Both the position numbers and the translations under genes were made by a program. Shown here one piece after another: positions 51,055 to 63,177 of a DNA stretch of 63,769 nt (position 1 is the stretch's first letter; each line of letters opens with the position of its first letter). Source of the DNA: an uncultured Lentisphaerota bacterium (GTDB lineage Bacteria; Verrucomicrobiota; Kiritimatiellia; CAIQIC01); assembly GCA_903896925.1 (NCBI GenBank), contig CAITZM010000055.1:1-63769 (forward strand). Reading direction: 5' to 3'. The notes under the pieces are model-generated. The model did no database searches, had not been told where the DNA came from, and was given only the letters and a program-made list of their open reading frames with translations.

Positions 51055-52020
51055 TCAATAGGCTGGGGCCAGGCGCCACGCGTGCGCCGAGCGGATGATG
51101 TCATCGAGGCCGTGCTGGGCGGTCCAGCCCAACTGCTGTTGCGCCTTCGCGCAGGCCGCCGTCAGGTTCGGGGGATCGCCGGGCCGGGCCGGCGCAAACT
51201 CAAACTGCACCGGCGTCTGCAGCAGCCGGCCCGCCGCCGCGATGATCTCCAGCACCGAATAGCCCGCGCCGGTGCCGAGGTTGAAGACTTCGCCGGCCAC
51301 CTGGTCCAGCCGGGCCAGCGCCAGGACATGCGCCCGGGCGATATCCAGCACGTGGATGTAGTCCCGCACGCCCGTCCCGTCCGGCGTCGGAAACTCCCGG
51401 CCGAACACGCGCACCTTGTCGCGCTTGCCCAGCGCCTGGTCAAGCACCACCGGGATCAGGTGCGTCTCGCACTTGCGCGATTCGCCGTGCGCGGCGGTCG
51501 CGCCGGCGGCGCAAAAATACCGGAAGGCGACAAACCGGATGCCGTAGGCCGCCATGCAGTCGCGCAGGATCTGTTCGTCCATCAGCTTCGACTGACCGTA
51601 GGGATTGACGGGCCTGAGCGGGTGCTTTTCGTCCATCGGCAGATATTGAGGATCGCCATAGCACGCGGCCGTGCTCGAGAAGATGATCCGCTTGACCTGA
51701 TGTTCCCGCATGCACTCCAGCAGGTTGCAGGTGCCCTGCACGTTGTTGGCGTAGTAGGCCAGCGGGTTAACCACCGAATCGGGCACGTTGGCGCTGGCCG
51801 CCAGATGGATCACCGCATCCAAGGGTTGGCAGGCAAAGGCCGCGCGCAAGGCTGGCAGGTCGCACAAATCAACGCGGTGGAAGGCGGCCGAGGGAACGAC
51901 GGCGGCCCGTTGGCCGTCCCGCAGGTCATCCACCACCACCAGCCGGTGGCCCTGCTGCTCCAGCAACTCCGCGACCACGCTGCCGATATAGCCGGCCCCG
52001 CCCGTAATCAGAATATTCAT
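51055..52020 (-). CDS. galE: UDP-glucose 4-epimerase
   Basis: 321 residues. NILITGGAGYIGSVVAELL is the NAD loop; the catalytic S-x-Y-x3-K elements are SSTAACYG and NPYGQSKLMDEQIL, followed by RYFCAAGATAAHGE and GTPDGTGVRDYIHVLDIA-like blocks. It interconverts UDP-Glc and UDP-Gal (or the GlcNAc/GalNAc pair). It follows rfbB by 14 bases. Confidence 0.92.
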   Translation of the reverse strand: MNILITGGAGYIGSVVAELLEQQGHRLVVVDDLRDGQRAAVVPSAAFHRVDLCDLPALRAAFACQPLDAVIHLAASANVPDSVVNPLAYYANNVQGTCNLLECMREHQVKRIIFSSTAACYGDPQYLPMDEKHPLRPVNPYGQSKLMDEQILRDCMAAYGIRFVAFRYFCAAGATAAHGESRKCETHLIPVVLDQALGKRDKVRVFGREFPTPDGTGVRDYIHVLDIARAHVLALARLDQVAGEVFNLGTGAGYSVLEIIAAAGRLLQTPVQFEFAPARPGDPPNLTAACAKAQQQLGWTAQHGLDDIIRSAHAWRLAPAY

Positions 52021-52034
52021 ATTGAATTCCTCAC

Positions 52035-53210
52035 TCACGCACCATAGTGCGCCGCGATCCAGCGCTGGTACTCGCCGGAACGGACCTGCCCCACCCACTC
52101 GCCGTGCGCCAGATACCACTGCACCGTCCGGCGCAAGCCGGTCTCGAACGACTCCGCCGGACGCCAGCCGAGTTCGCGCTCGATCTTGGCGCAGTCGATC
52201 GCGTAGCGCCGGTCATGGCCGGGGCGGTCCTTGACGAAGGCGATCAGCGCGCGCCGCGGTTGGCCCCCCGGCAGCAGCCCGGCCAGTTCGTCCACCAGGT
52301 CGCAGATGCCGTGGACGACGGCCAGATTCTCCAACTCGTTGTGTCCGCCGACATTGTAGGTCGCTCCATTTTGCCCGTCCTGCAGGACGCGCCAGATCGC
52401 CGTGCAATGGTCGTGGACGAACAGCCAGTCGCGGACCTGGCGGCCGTCGCCGTAGACCGGCAGCGGCTTGCCCTCGAGGGCATTGAGGATGATCAGCGGG
52501 ATGAGCTTCTCGGGAAACTGCAGCGGCCCGTAGTTGTTCGAGCAGTTGGAGACCGTCACCGGCAGTCCGTAGGTGGCATGGAAGGCGCGCACGAGATGGT
52601 CGGACGCCGCCTTGCTGGCCGAGTACGGGCTGTTCGGGCTGTAGGGCGTGGTCTCGGTGAAATAGCCCTGCGCACCCAGGCTGCCGAACACCTCGTCGGT
52701 GCTGACGTGGTGGAACCGCCGGATCCGCGGCAACCGCTCGCGCGCGAGTTGCAGCAGGGTGTAGGTGCCGAGGATGTTCGTGTGGATGAAGTCGTCGGGC
52801 CGGGCGATCGAGCGGTCCACATGCGACTCGGCGGCGAAATGGCAGACCGCATCGATCGCGAAGTCGTCGAAGACGCGCGCCAGGGCCGCGCGGTCGGCGA
52901 TGTCGGCGCGGACGAAGGCATAGCGCGCGGCGTGCTTTTCCGCGACGTCGGCCAGGCTCAGGGGATTGGCCGCATAGGTCAACTTGTCCACATTGACGAT
53001 GCGCCCGGTAAAGCCGGTCTCGTCCAGCAGATAGCGGATGAAGTTGGCGCCGATGAAGCCGCAGCCGCCCGTGACCAGGAGATTGTGAATTGGGAATTGA
53101 GAATTGGGAATTGAGGAAGGGGACGGAGAATTTTCAATTGCGCATTGTGAATTGCGAATTGCAGAAGGAGAATTTTCAATTGCGCATTGTGAATTTTGAA
53201 TTGAAGCCAT
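52035..53210 (-). CDS. rfbB: dTDP-glucose 4,6-dehydratase with repeat-encoded N-terminus
   Basis: RmlB core: [21 protein letters not shown], the catalytic T-DE element [29 protein letters not shown], and [15 protein letters not shown]. It makes dTDP-4-keto-6-deoxyglucose. The core begins with LLVTGG, but no ATG, GTG or TTG lies there. In-frame codons continue 43 residues upstream through a heptad array to ATG at 53210 (or 53249) and read as seven-residue repeats ([14 protein letters not shown]). So the original start has apparently been replaced by translated repeats. No rmlA, rmlC or clear rmlD is nearby. About 391 residues with this start, longer than the usual 350. Confidence 0.9.
   Translation of the reverse strand: MASIQNSQCAIENSPSAIRNSQCAIENSPSPSSIPNSQFPIHNLLVTGGCGFIGANFIRYLLDETGFTGRIVNVDKLTYAANPLSLADVAEKHAARYAFVRADIADRAALARVFDDFAIDAVCHFAAESHVDRSIARPDDFIHTNILGTYTLLQLARERLPRIRRFHHVSTDEVFGSLGAQGYFTETTPYSPNSPYSASKAASDHLVRAFHATYGLPVTVSNCSNNYGPLQFPEKLIPLIILNALEGKPLPVYGDGRQVRDWLFVHDHCTAIWRVLQDGQNGATYNVGGHNELENLAVVHGICDLVDELAGLLPGGQPRRALIAFVKDRPGHDRRYAIDCAKIERELGWRPAESFETGLRRTVQWYLAHGEWVGQVRSGEYQRWIAAHYGA
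53081..53204. repeat. Heptad array (GAATTG family) inside rfbB start
   Basis: Units such as TGAATTG, GGAATTG and AGAATTG with one phase slip. Inside it a 42-base block (six units) beginning GAGAATTTTCAATTGCGC is repeated at 53127 and 53169. Read on the minus strand it is the N-terminal coding sequence of rfbB. Orientation is opposite to the arrays at 53273-53340 and 53704-53930. Confidence 0.85.
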
Positions 53211-53272
53211 ACTCACAGGTCCATTGTTTTCGAGGTTAGTGTTGTTCATAACCGGCTCACATTTTAAAAATT

Positions 53273-53340
53273 TCCAATTCGCAATTCACAATCCACAATT
53301 CTTCAGCTCAATTCAAAATTCGAAATTCAAAATTCACAAT
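53273..53340. repeat. Heptad array (CAATTC family), downstream of IVP gene
   Basis: Units like CCAATTC, GCAATTC and ACAATTC, with a slip in the middle, ending at the stop codon of the four-helix-bundle gene. Same orientation as the array at 53704-53930 beyond the other end of that gene. Confidence 0.8.
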
Positions 53341-53697
53341 TTATTCCGCATTCGCCTTGGCGGTCTTCCCGGACCGCGTGAAAATCGCCAACAGCTCCTT
53401 GGCTTCCGCCATAAGCCAGGCGCATTCTGCAGGCTCACCAAGGGGGGCCAGTTTGCACAACGCCAGCCAGTAGACGGTTTCGGCTGCTTCCTTGGCCGAG
53501 ATGGCAATCTTGTGGATAAAGTCGCTTCTGGATTCCGCCGAATTGGCCTCGCGATAGTTGGCCCCGATAGAGGTGCCCGCCTTCAGCAACTGGCGACCCA
53601 AGACATCGGCAACCATATTATGCGGAAACGTGGAGACGAATCGGATGACGCGCAGCGCAAACTCCAGCGTGCGCTGTTCGAGTTCCTCTTTATTCAT
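53341..53697 (-). CDS. Four-helix-bundle (23S rRNA IVP / Avd-like) protein
   Basis: 118 residues: LEFALRVIRFVSTFPHNMVADVLGRQLLKAGTSIGANYREANSAESRSDFIHKIAISAKEAAETVYWLALCK, the canonical four-helix-bundle pattern with the conserved S-x-GANY-x-E-A turn. Its core sequence differs from the copy at 6932-7315, so they are members of one family rather than recent duplicates. It is bracketed by heptad arrays of the CAATTC family and interrupts the polysaccharide operon between the ligase-like gene and rfbB. Function unknown in stand-alone copies. Confidence 0.9.
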   Translation of the reverse strand: MNKEELEQRTLEFALRVIRFVSTFPHNMVADVLGRQLLKAGTSIGANYREANSAESRSDFIHKIAISAKEAAETVYWLALCKLAPLGEPAECAWLMAEAKELLAIFTRSGKTAKANAE

Positions 53698-53703
53698 GCC
53701 CGC

Positions 53704-53930
53704 CTCACTTCACAATCCGAAATTCAAAATGCGCAATTCGCAATTCCAAATCTCTTCTCTTCACAATTCCAAATTCAAAATTCGCAATTCACAATTCGAA
53801 ATCTCTTCTCTTCCCAATTCGCCATCTCTTCACTTCACAATTCTCAATGCACAATTCAAAATCTCTTCTCTTCCCAATTCACAATTCCAAATTCGCAATT
53901 CCAAATCTCTTCACTTCCCTTTTTTGAGCT
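53704..53930. repeat. Long heptad array (CAATTC family), about 32 units
   Basis: More than 220 bases of seven-base units, mostly variants of CAATTCN alternating with CTCTTCT-like blocks (for example CAATTCG, CAATTCC, AAATCTC, TTCTCTT). The array starts just beyond the ATG of the IVP gene and runs into the 3' end of the next gene, whose stop codon (53911) lies inside it. It is the longest array in the window. Confidence 0.85.
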
Positions 53931-55755
53931 CGCGCTCCAGCCAGTCGATGTTGTTGCGGATCATCGGGCTGTTCCACTTGATCTGCCCGGCCGTGCGAAA
54001 TTCCGCCAGCGCCTCGGCATAGCGGCCCGCCTGCCGCAGTTGGACCCCCAGTTGCGAACGATACATCTCGCTCAGGGGGTTCGTGTCGGCCGCCTGGCGG
54101 ATGAGGCGGAGACCTTCCTCATTGCGCCCGCAGGCGATCAAGGCGACGCCCTGCTCGAAGCGGGTTTCCATGTTGCGCACATTGCCGTCCGCCGCCCGCG
54201 CGAAGGCTTGTACGGCACCTTCGGCGTCGGCTTTCTGTTCGCGCTCGTTTTGCCCCCAGCGCGAGCGCGACTGCAGCAGGTTGCCCAAGGTGTCCGCCGC
54301 ATACCAGTTGGCGGCATCCACCCGCAAGGCCCGCTGCGCGGCGCGCTCGCCCGACTCGTACTTGACCGCGGCGAAGGCGTGCGCCGCCTGAATCTCCAGA
54401 TAATAGGACACCAGCGTCCAACCCAGCACGCCGAGCAGCACCGCGGAGACCGCCGCGCCCGCCCCGCACAGGGCGCGCCGCGCCGCCGGCAGCGACCAGT
54501 CGCCCTGGCCCTGCAAGCGCCCGACCACCAGTCCGCTGAGCGCGGCCAGGGTGGCCGCATTGGCGTAGATGCGCAGGTTGAAATCCAGCAGCGCATGGAC
54601 CAGCATGGCCGCCCACGCGCCGAGCAGGCCGGCGAGCAACACCGCGTTGGTGGCGGAGGTCTTCCGCCGCCACGCGGCGCCCAGCAGCCGCATCAGGATC
54701 CACGCCAGCGGCAGCGCGACCAGCGCCGTGCCCAGCACGCCATATTCCGCGATGCTGTGCAGGTAATCGTTATGGGCGTAGAGCGCCTGGTGGTCCGGAT
54801 CGCGCATGTGCTTGCGATAGGCCTCGATCACCCACGCGTAGCTGCCCGGCCCGTGTCCGCCCCACGGCTGCGCCTTGATCATCAGCCAGGTGTCGCGCCA
54901 CTGGTTCAGCCGGAAACCGTTGCCGGTTTTGCCTTCCTCGAAGGCGCTCTCGAAGCGCGCGCGAAACACCGGCGAATGCTGCCAGTAGAAATAACCGCCG
55001 CCGGCCGCCAGGAGCGGGAGCAGCACCAGCAGCAGCGCGAAGCCCACGCGGCTGCGCCGCCACACGAGCACCAGCGTGGTCACCATCAGCCCGGCGACCA
55101 GGCCAAGCAGTCCGGCGCGCGACTGCGCATAATGAATCGCCGGCGGGAAGGTCAGCAGCGCGCCGGCCGCCAGCACGCGCCAGGCCACCCCGGCCTCCGC
55201 CGTGAACACCAGCGCCAGCGCCACCGGCGCGAGCATCGCCAGCCAGCTCGCCCAGTGATTCGGGCAGAAATAGGTGCCGCTGCTGCGCGATTCATAGTCG
55301 ACCGCCTCCGCTATGCGGTCGAACCACAGCACGCGCTCGGGCGTGCCCATGAAATGATGGTATAGCCCGTACAGCGCATTCGCCGCCGCGGCCAGCACCA
55401 GCAGGCCGAGCACCCAGCGCCAGGAACGGCCCACGCCGCCCAGCTGGGCCCACGCCCAATAGGCCACCCAGAGGCTGGCCCCGCGCAACAGTTCGATCCG
55501 CGCCTCGTAGGGCGTGCCGTAGAGGAAAATAGCCACCGCGCTGTAGGCGAGGAAACCGAGCCAGGCCAGCGCGCCCGGCGGCACGTGCAGCGCCTCCGCG
55601 GCGGACCCACGCCAGGCGCGCGCGCAAACCAGCAGCGCGCCCAGGTACGCCAGCGCCATCAAGGGGCCCGAGGCCCACAGGCGCGAGCCGCCGATCAGCA
55701 CCGGCCCCAGCAGGGGCGACGCCAGCAGACAGGCCAGCGCCACCCACCCCAGCAT
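53911..55755 (-). CDS. O-antigen ligase family protein with TPR C-terminus
   Basis: About 614 residues if started at ATG 55755, where a GGGTGGGGG lies just upstream; the frame stays open to 55851. Around ten to twelve membrane segments, a periplasmic loop with RDTWLMIKAQPWGGHGPGSYAWVIEAYRKHMRDPDHQALYAHNDYLHSIAEYGVLG (Wzy_C motif with the H-N-D-YL element), and a C-terminal soluble half with helical repeats (RALRVDAANWYAADTLGNLLQ) of TPR type. Such proteins ligate or polymerise glycans, and the TPR part may scaffold partners. The optional N-terminal extension is encoded by heptad repeats (HQTSNIE, HRTSNFE). Confidence 0.82.
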   Translation of the reverse strand: MLGWVALACLLASPLLGPVLIGGSRLWASGPLMALAYLGALLVCARAWRGSAAEALHVPPGALAWLGFLAYSAVAIFLYGTPYEARIELLRGASLWVAYWAWAQLGGVGRSWRWVLGLLVLAAAANALYGLYHHFMGTPERVLWFDRIAEAVDYESRSSGTYFCPNHWASWLAMLAPVALALVFTAEAGVAWRVLAAGALLTFPPAIHYAQSRAGLLGLVAGLMVTTLVLVWRRSRVGFALLLVLLPLLAAGGGYFYWQHSPVFRARFESAFEEGKTGNGFRLNQWRDTWLMIKAQPWGGHGPGSYAWVIEAYRKHMRDPDHQALYAHNDYLHSIAEYGVLGTALVALPLAWILMRLLGAAWRRKTSATNAVLLAGLLGAWAAMLVHALLDFNLRIYANAATLAALSGLVVGRLQGQGDWSLPAARRALCGAGAAVSAVLLGVLGWTLVSYYLEIQAAHAFAAVKYESGERAAQRALRVDAANWYAADTLGNLLQSRSRWGQNEREQKADAEGAVQAFARAADGNVRNMETRFEQGVALIACGRNEEGLRLIRQAADTNPLSEMYRSQLGVQLRQAGRYAEALAEFRTAGQIKWNSPMIRNNIDWLERELKKGK

Positions 55756-55781
55756 ACGCCGCCCCCACCCATCCTTCGGCT

Positions 55782-55890
55782 GTTCGAAGTTCGAAGTTCG
55801 ATGTTCGATGTTCGACGTTTGGTGTTTGATGTTCATCAGTTCAAAATTCACAATTCAAAATGCACAATTCACAATGCCAAATTGTAATTC
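55782..55890. repeat. Two-family heptad array
   Basis: The first eight units are GTTCGAA, GTTCGAT-like (CGAACAT family, inverted); from about 55837 they switch to CAATTCA/AATGCAC units (CAATTC family). The array fills the gap between fcl and the ligase-like gene and is partly read in frame as that protein's possible N-terminus. Confidence 0.85.
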
Positions 55891-55892
55891 TC

Positions 55893-59772
<3,880 letters not shown>

Positions 59773-59842
59773 CGCGGGCTGGTTGCGGAGGGTTTTACGC
59801 TGGAGGGTCAAACCGGCGCCGGCCGGACCCAGGTGCGGAAGC

Positions 59843-60919
59843 TCAGACCGCCTGCATGACCTGCTTCGGGTCCAGCCCCTCGTGCGCCAGGTCGCTGGCC
59901 AGCATGAGGCGGACGAGTTCGGGGAATTTCACGGTCGGGGTCCAGCCGAGCTTGCGCCGGGCCTTGTCCGGATTGCCGAGCAGCTGCTCGACTTCCGCCG
60001 GGCGGTAGTAGCGCGGATCGATCTGGACCAGCACGCGGCCGGTCTCGGCGCACTTGCCGACTTCCTTGGCGGCCTTGCCCTTCCACACGAGCGGATGCCC
60101 CACGAGCGCGAAGGCCAGCTCGATGAACTCGCGGACCCTGTGCATCTCGCCGGTGGCGAGGACAAAGTCGTCCGGCTGGTCCTGCTGGAGGATGCGCCAC
60201 ATGCCCTCGACAAAGTCCGGGGCGTAGCCCCAGTCGCGCTGCGCGTCAATGTTGCCCATGTAGAGGCAGTCGTCCTTGCCGGCGAGGATGCGCGCGACCG
60301 CGCGGGTGATCTTGCGGGTGACGAACGTCTCGCCGCGGCGCGGGCTTTCGTGGTTGAAGAGGATGCCGTTGCTGGCATGCAGGCCGTAGGCTTCGCGGTA
60401 GTTGACCGTGATCCAGAAAGCGTAGAGCTTGGCCACGGCGTAGGGCGAGCGCGGATAGAACGGCGTGGTCTCGCTCTGCGGCACCTCCTGCACCTTGCCG
60501 TAGAGCTCCGAGGTCGAGGCCTGGTAGAAGCGCGAGCGCAGGCCGGTCTCGCGGATGCCGTCGAGGATGCGCAGCGTGCCGATCGCGTCGGCATCCGCGG
60601 TGTATTCGGGCACCTCGAACGACACCTTGACGTGCGACTGCGCGGCGAGGTTGTAGATCTCGTCCGGCGCGACTTTTTCCAGCAGGCGGTTGAGGTTGCT
60701 GGAGTCGGTCAGGTCGCCGTAGTGCAGATGCAGATGCAGCTTCTTGGCGTGCGGGTCCGCATAGAGGTGCTCCAGGCGCTGCGTGTTGAACGAGCTCGAG
60801 CGCCGGATGATGCCGTGGACCTTGTAGCCCTTGGCCAGCAGCAACTCCGCCAGGTAGGAACCATCCTGTCCGGTGATGCCGGTGATCAACGCCGTCTTGC
60901 CAGCCGTCTGTTTCTTCAT
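59843..60919 (-). CDS. gmd: GDP-mannose 4,6-dehydratase
   Basis: 358 residues. [43 protein letters not shown] is the unmistakable start; [54 protein letters not shown] with the catalytic T/E/Y-x3-K, and [16 protein letters not shown] complete the family. First step from GDP-mannose to GDP-L-fucose. It is the first sugar gene after the antiterminator gene. Confidence 0.97.
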   Translation of the reverse strand: MKKQTAGKTALITGITGQDGSYLAELLLAKGYKVHGIIRRSSSFNTQRLEHLYADPHAKKLHLHLHYGDLTDSSNLNRLLEKVAPDEIYNLAAQSHVKVSFEVPEYTADADAIGTLRILDGIRETGLRSRFYQASTSELYGKVQEVPQSETTPFYPRSPYAVAKLYAFWITVNYREAYGLHASNGILFNHESPRRGETFVTRKITRAVARILAGKDDCLYMGNIDAQRDWGYAPDFVEGMWRILQQDQPDDFVLATGEMHRVREFIELAFALVGHPLVWKGKAAKEVGKCAETGRVLVQIDPRYYRPAEVEQLLGNPDKARRKLGWTPTVKFPELVRLMLASDLAHEGLDPKQVMQAV

Positions 60920-61061
60920 GTGCCTGCTCCCAGTTGGCCACCGGCGCAGAAGGGCAAGCTGCCGCCCTTGGTCGCGTACAGCTTCCTGCCGCGCGACCAC
61001 TGCCACCGAGGCTGTTTGTGCCCCATCATGCTGTTTTGGCGGCGCACACGCGCCGCTACCT

Positions 61062-61607
61062 TCAACCCGACCGCAACGGGTGCTGCCACTCGGTCGTCAA
61101 TTCGCCGATGGCGACTTCCGCCTCGACGCGCCGACCCAAAAATTCCAGCAGCACCTTCACCCGCTCCCGCGCGGGCAACAGCTGCTGCACCACCACCTGC
61201 AAGCCGGCCAGCGGGCCGGCCAGCACCTGGACTTCCTCGCCCACCGCCAGCGCCGGCGCGATGACGCGCAGCTCGCGGTCATCCATCGTGCGCCGCAACT
61301 CGTCCATGACCGCGGCCGGCACCTGCGCCGGCCGCGCACCGAAATGCACCACCCCGGTGACGCCGCGGGCGTACTGGACAACCCGGAACTGCGTCGCCCA
61401 GTCAAAGCGCGCGAACACATAGCCCGGAAACAGCGCCTCGACAAACCAGACCTGCCCGCGCCGTGTGGTCTTGCGGAACCGCAGCCGCGGGGCGAAGACC
61501 TCGACGTCCGGCACCTGCCGCAGGCTGCCGGCCGCCACATGCTCCAGCTTCGTCTTGGAGCGGACGCAATACCAGGCCGCCGACCCGCCCTGCCCCTCCG
61601 CGCTCAT
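61062..61607 (-). CDS. NusG-family specialised antiterminator (RfaH/UpxY/LoaP-like)
   Basis: 181 residues. The NGN domain occupies about 10-110 ([60 protein letters not shown]) and a KOW-type domain follows from about 120 ([47 protein letters not shown]). Paralogues of this kind bind RNA polymerase at their own operon and let it read through long, terminator-rich capsule operons. It is encoded just ahead of 44 kb of co-directional polysaccharide genes and overlaps the GbsR gene by ATGA (61604-61607). Confidence 0.9.
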   Translation of the reverse strand: MSAEGQGGSAAWYCVRSKTKLEHVAAGSLRQVPDVEVFAPRLRFRKTTRRGQVWFVEALFPGYVFARFDWATQFRVVQYARGVTGVVHFGARPAQVPAAVMDELRRTMDDRELRVIAPALAVGEEVQVLAGPLAGLQVVVQQLLPARERVKVLLEFLGRRVEAEVAIGELTTEWQHPLRSG

Positions 61608-62107
61608 GCGCGCAACAATTTCAAGATCATCGGCAGCAGCCGCTGCCCGCGCGTACGCCAGCGTTTCAGCCGCACCAGGCGCTGCTTCAACACCGTGTGG
61701 TTGTCGCCGGGCAGCGCGGCCACGAGCTGGTCGATCTCGTTGAGCCGCGTCGCGCCCCAGGCCAGGTGCGGCTGCATGCGCTCTCGCAGAAAACCGCCGA
61801 GCAGGTGGCGCACCTCGACCTCCGCCATGTAGTGGTCGCGGCGGTCGCCCTCGACATATTCGGAGCGCACGGCGCCGAACGAGCGCAGGAGCTTGAGCCC
61901 CTGGCTAGCCGAGCCCTTGCTGATCCGCAGCCGCTGCGTCAGCTCGTCCATGGTCAGCGGCCGTTCGGTCGCGTAGAGCAGGCCGTAGATCTCGCCCACC
62001 GTGCGCTGCATGCCGATCGCCTGCGCCAGGCGCACGAACAGCTCGATGACGGCCTTTTCCGTCTGGGCCACCGCCTGCTCATCCGCGTTTTTTACGACTG
62101 ATACCAT
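61604..62107 (-). CDS. GbsR/MarR-type transcriptional regulator
   Basis: 167 residues. Helix-turn-helix near 35-85: IGMQRTVGEIYGLLYATERPLTMDELTQRLRISKGSASQGLKLLRSFGAVRSEYVEGDRRDHYM, the winged helix of the GbsR family. Members bind small effectors or sense conditions and usually repress nearby genes. It is the first gene of the polysaccharide operon, and an imperfect palindrome overlaps its promoter -35 element, so autoregulation is plausible. Start ATG 62107 has AAGG eight bases upstream. Confidence 0.88.
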   Translation of the reverse strand: MVSVVKNADEQAVAQTEKAVIELFVRLAQAIGMQRTVGEIYGLLYATERPLTMDELTQRLRISKGSASQGLKLLRSFGAVRSEYVEGDRRDHYMAEVEVRHLLGGFLRERMQPHLAWGATRLNEIDQLVAALPGDNHTVLKQRLVRLKRWRTRGQRLLPMILKLLRA

Positions 62108-62131
62108 GGTGCCTTTCCCGTCAGCGGGGCC

Positions 62132-62159
62132 AGTATAAGGGTCACTTCAGTTTGTTCAA
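62132..62159 (-). promoter_or_regulatory. Strong promoter of the polysaccharide operon
   Basis: On the minus strand TTGAAC (62159-62154) and TATACT (62137-62132) are separated by 16 bases, close to sigma-70 consensus. An imperfect dyad, TTCAATAT/AAAATGAA at 62155-62170, overlaps the -35 element and could be an operator for the GbsR-type regulator. The +1 would be near 62125, about 18 bases before the ATG. Confidence 0.65.
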
Positions 62160-62170
62160 TATAAAATGAA

Positions 62171-62382
62171 AACAAAACGCGCGGGCACCGGCGACCGCCT
62201 CCGGGCCGGGCATCTCTGGCGCCGCCTGCGTGAGCTCCGGGTGCGGCCCCCGGGCGCGGGCGCCCCCGGCCGGCAGGCCGCCAACCACCCCGCCCCCGCC
62301 ACGCACCGGCTTGACGCCCTGTGCAGGGAACTCTCCACGCCGCGGCGCACCCGGCCTGCCCCCGCATGCCCCGCGAAAGTGC
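62171..62382. other. GC-rich divergent spacer, nothing recognised
   Basis: Between the two divergent promoters lies a spacer of very high GC with no convincing gene. The open frames here are GC artefacts. Confidence 0.5.
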
Positions 62383-62410
62383 TTGTCAGCTTAACAACCG
62401 GGCCTAAACT
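62383..62410 (+). promoter_or_regulatory. Promoter of the DJ-1/PfpI gene
   Basis: TTGTCA at 62383-62388 and TAAACT at 62405-62410, 16-base spacer, about 48 bases before the ATG at 62458. A GAGGAG-like ribosome binding site (62443-62448) is present. Confidence 0.55.
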
Positions 62411-62457
62411 GTCCGCGCGTTTGCGGCGCGCTGCGCCCGACGCGAGGAGAACCGCAC

Positions 62458-63132
62458 ATGCAAAAGCTGGACCGCCGTTCGATGTTGACCCTGCTGGGTG
62501 CCGCGCCCGCCTTGTTCGCCGCCCGGGCCGCGGCCGTGGACGTCGTGGAGGCGCCGCCCGCCGCCGGCAAGATCCTGCTGCCGATCGGCGACGCCACGGA
62601 GGCGATGGACACGCTCTATCCGTTCTTCCGCATCGCCGAGGACGGCTTCCAGGTCGTCGTGGCCGGTCCCGAGGCGCGGCTCTACAACATGGTCGCCCAC
62701 GAAGTGCCGCCCGACGCCGATGTGAAGTGGGATATCACGCAGGAGCGGCCGTCCTACCACATCCAGGCCGAGATCGCCTTCCGCGACGTCAAGCCGGAAG
62801 AGTACGTGGGTATTTTCGTCTCCGGCGGACGCGCGCCGGAATACATCCGCTACGACAAGGACCTGATGCGCATCACCAGGCATTTTGGCGAGGCGCGCAA
62901 GCCCATCGGTTTCACCTGCCATGGCGTGGAGATCGTCAGCGCGGCCGACGTGATCCGCGGACGCACCGTCACGACGGTCGCCAAGTGCCGGCTCGACGCC
63001 GAGCAGGGCGGCGCAAAGTATGTGGACCAGGCGGTGGTCAAGGATGGCCACATCATCAGCTGCCGCACCTGGCACGACTACGCGCCGTTCTTCCCGCCGT
63101 TCATGAAGATGCTCCACGCCGCGCGGAAGTAA
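62458..63132 (+). CDS. DJ-1/PfpI family protein with Tat signal
   Basis: 224 residues. The first 26 residues (LDRRSMLTLLGAAPALFAARAAA) form a twin-Arg signal peptide with an Ala cleavage site. The mature part is a DJ-1/PfpI fold: KILLPIGDATEAMDTLYPFFRIAEDGFQVVVAGPEARLYNM, then YVGIFVSGGRAPEYIRYD and the nucleophile elbow IGFTCHGVEIV with Cys-His. PfpI relatives are proteases, deglycases or glyoxalases; an exported one is unusual. It is a single gene divergent from the polysaccharide operon and convergent with the partial gene beyond. Confidence 0.85.
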   Translation: MQKLDRRSMLTLLGAAPALFAARAAAVDVVEAPPAAGKILLPIGDATEAMDTLYPFFRIAEDGFQVVVAGPEARLYNMVAHEVPPDADVKWDITQERPSYHIQAEIAFRDVKPEEYVGIFVSGGRAPEYIRYDKDLMRITRHFGEARKPIGFTCHGVEIVSAADVIRGRTVTTVAKCRLDAEQGGAKYVDQAVVKDGHIISCRTWHDYAPFFPPFMKMLHAARK

Positions 63133-63139
63133 GCAGGCA

Positions 63140-63159
63140 CCGGCCGGAGACCCGGCCGG
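63140..63159. terminator. Symmetric hairpin between convergent genes
   Basis: CCGGCCGG at 63140-63147 pairs with CCGGCCGG at 63152-63159 with a four-base loop. It lies eight bases past the DJ-1 gene and 19 before the end of the opposite gene. There is no T-run, so intrinsic termination is uncertain. Confidence 0.35.
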
Positions 63160-63177
63160 CCGCGTGCGGGCGCCGGC

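Noticed and set aside
53704..53930. CRISPR-like array
   Set aside because: Units are 7 bases with no spacer of constant length and no cas gene nearby.
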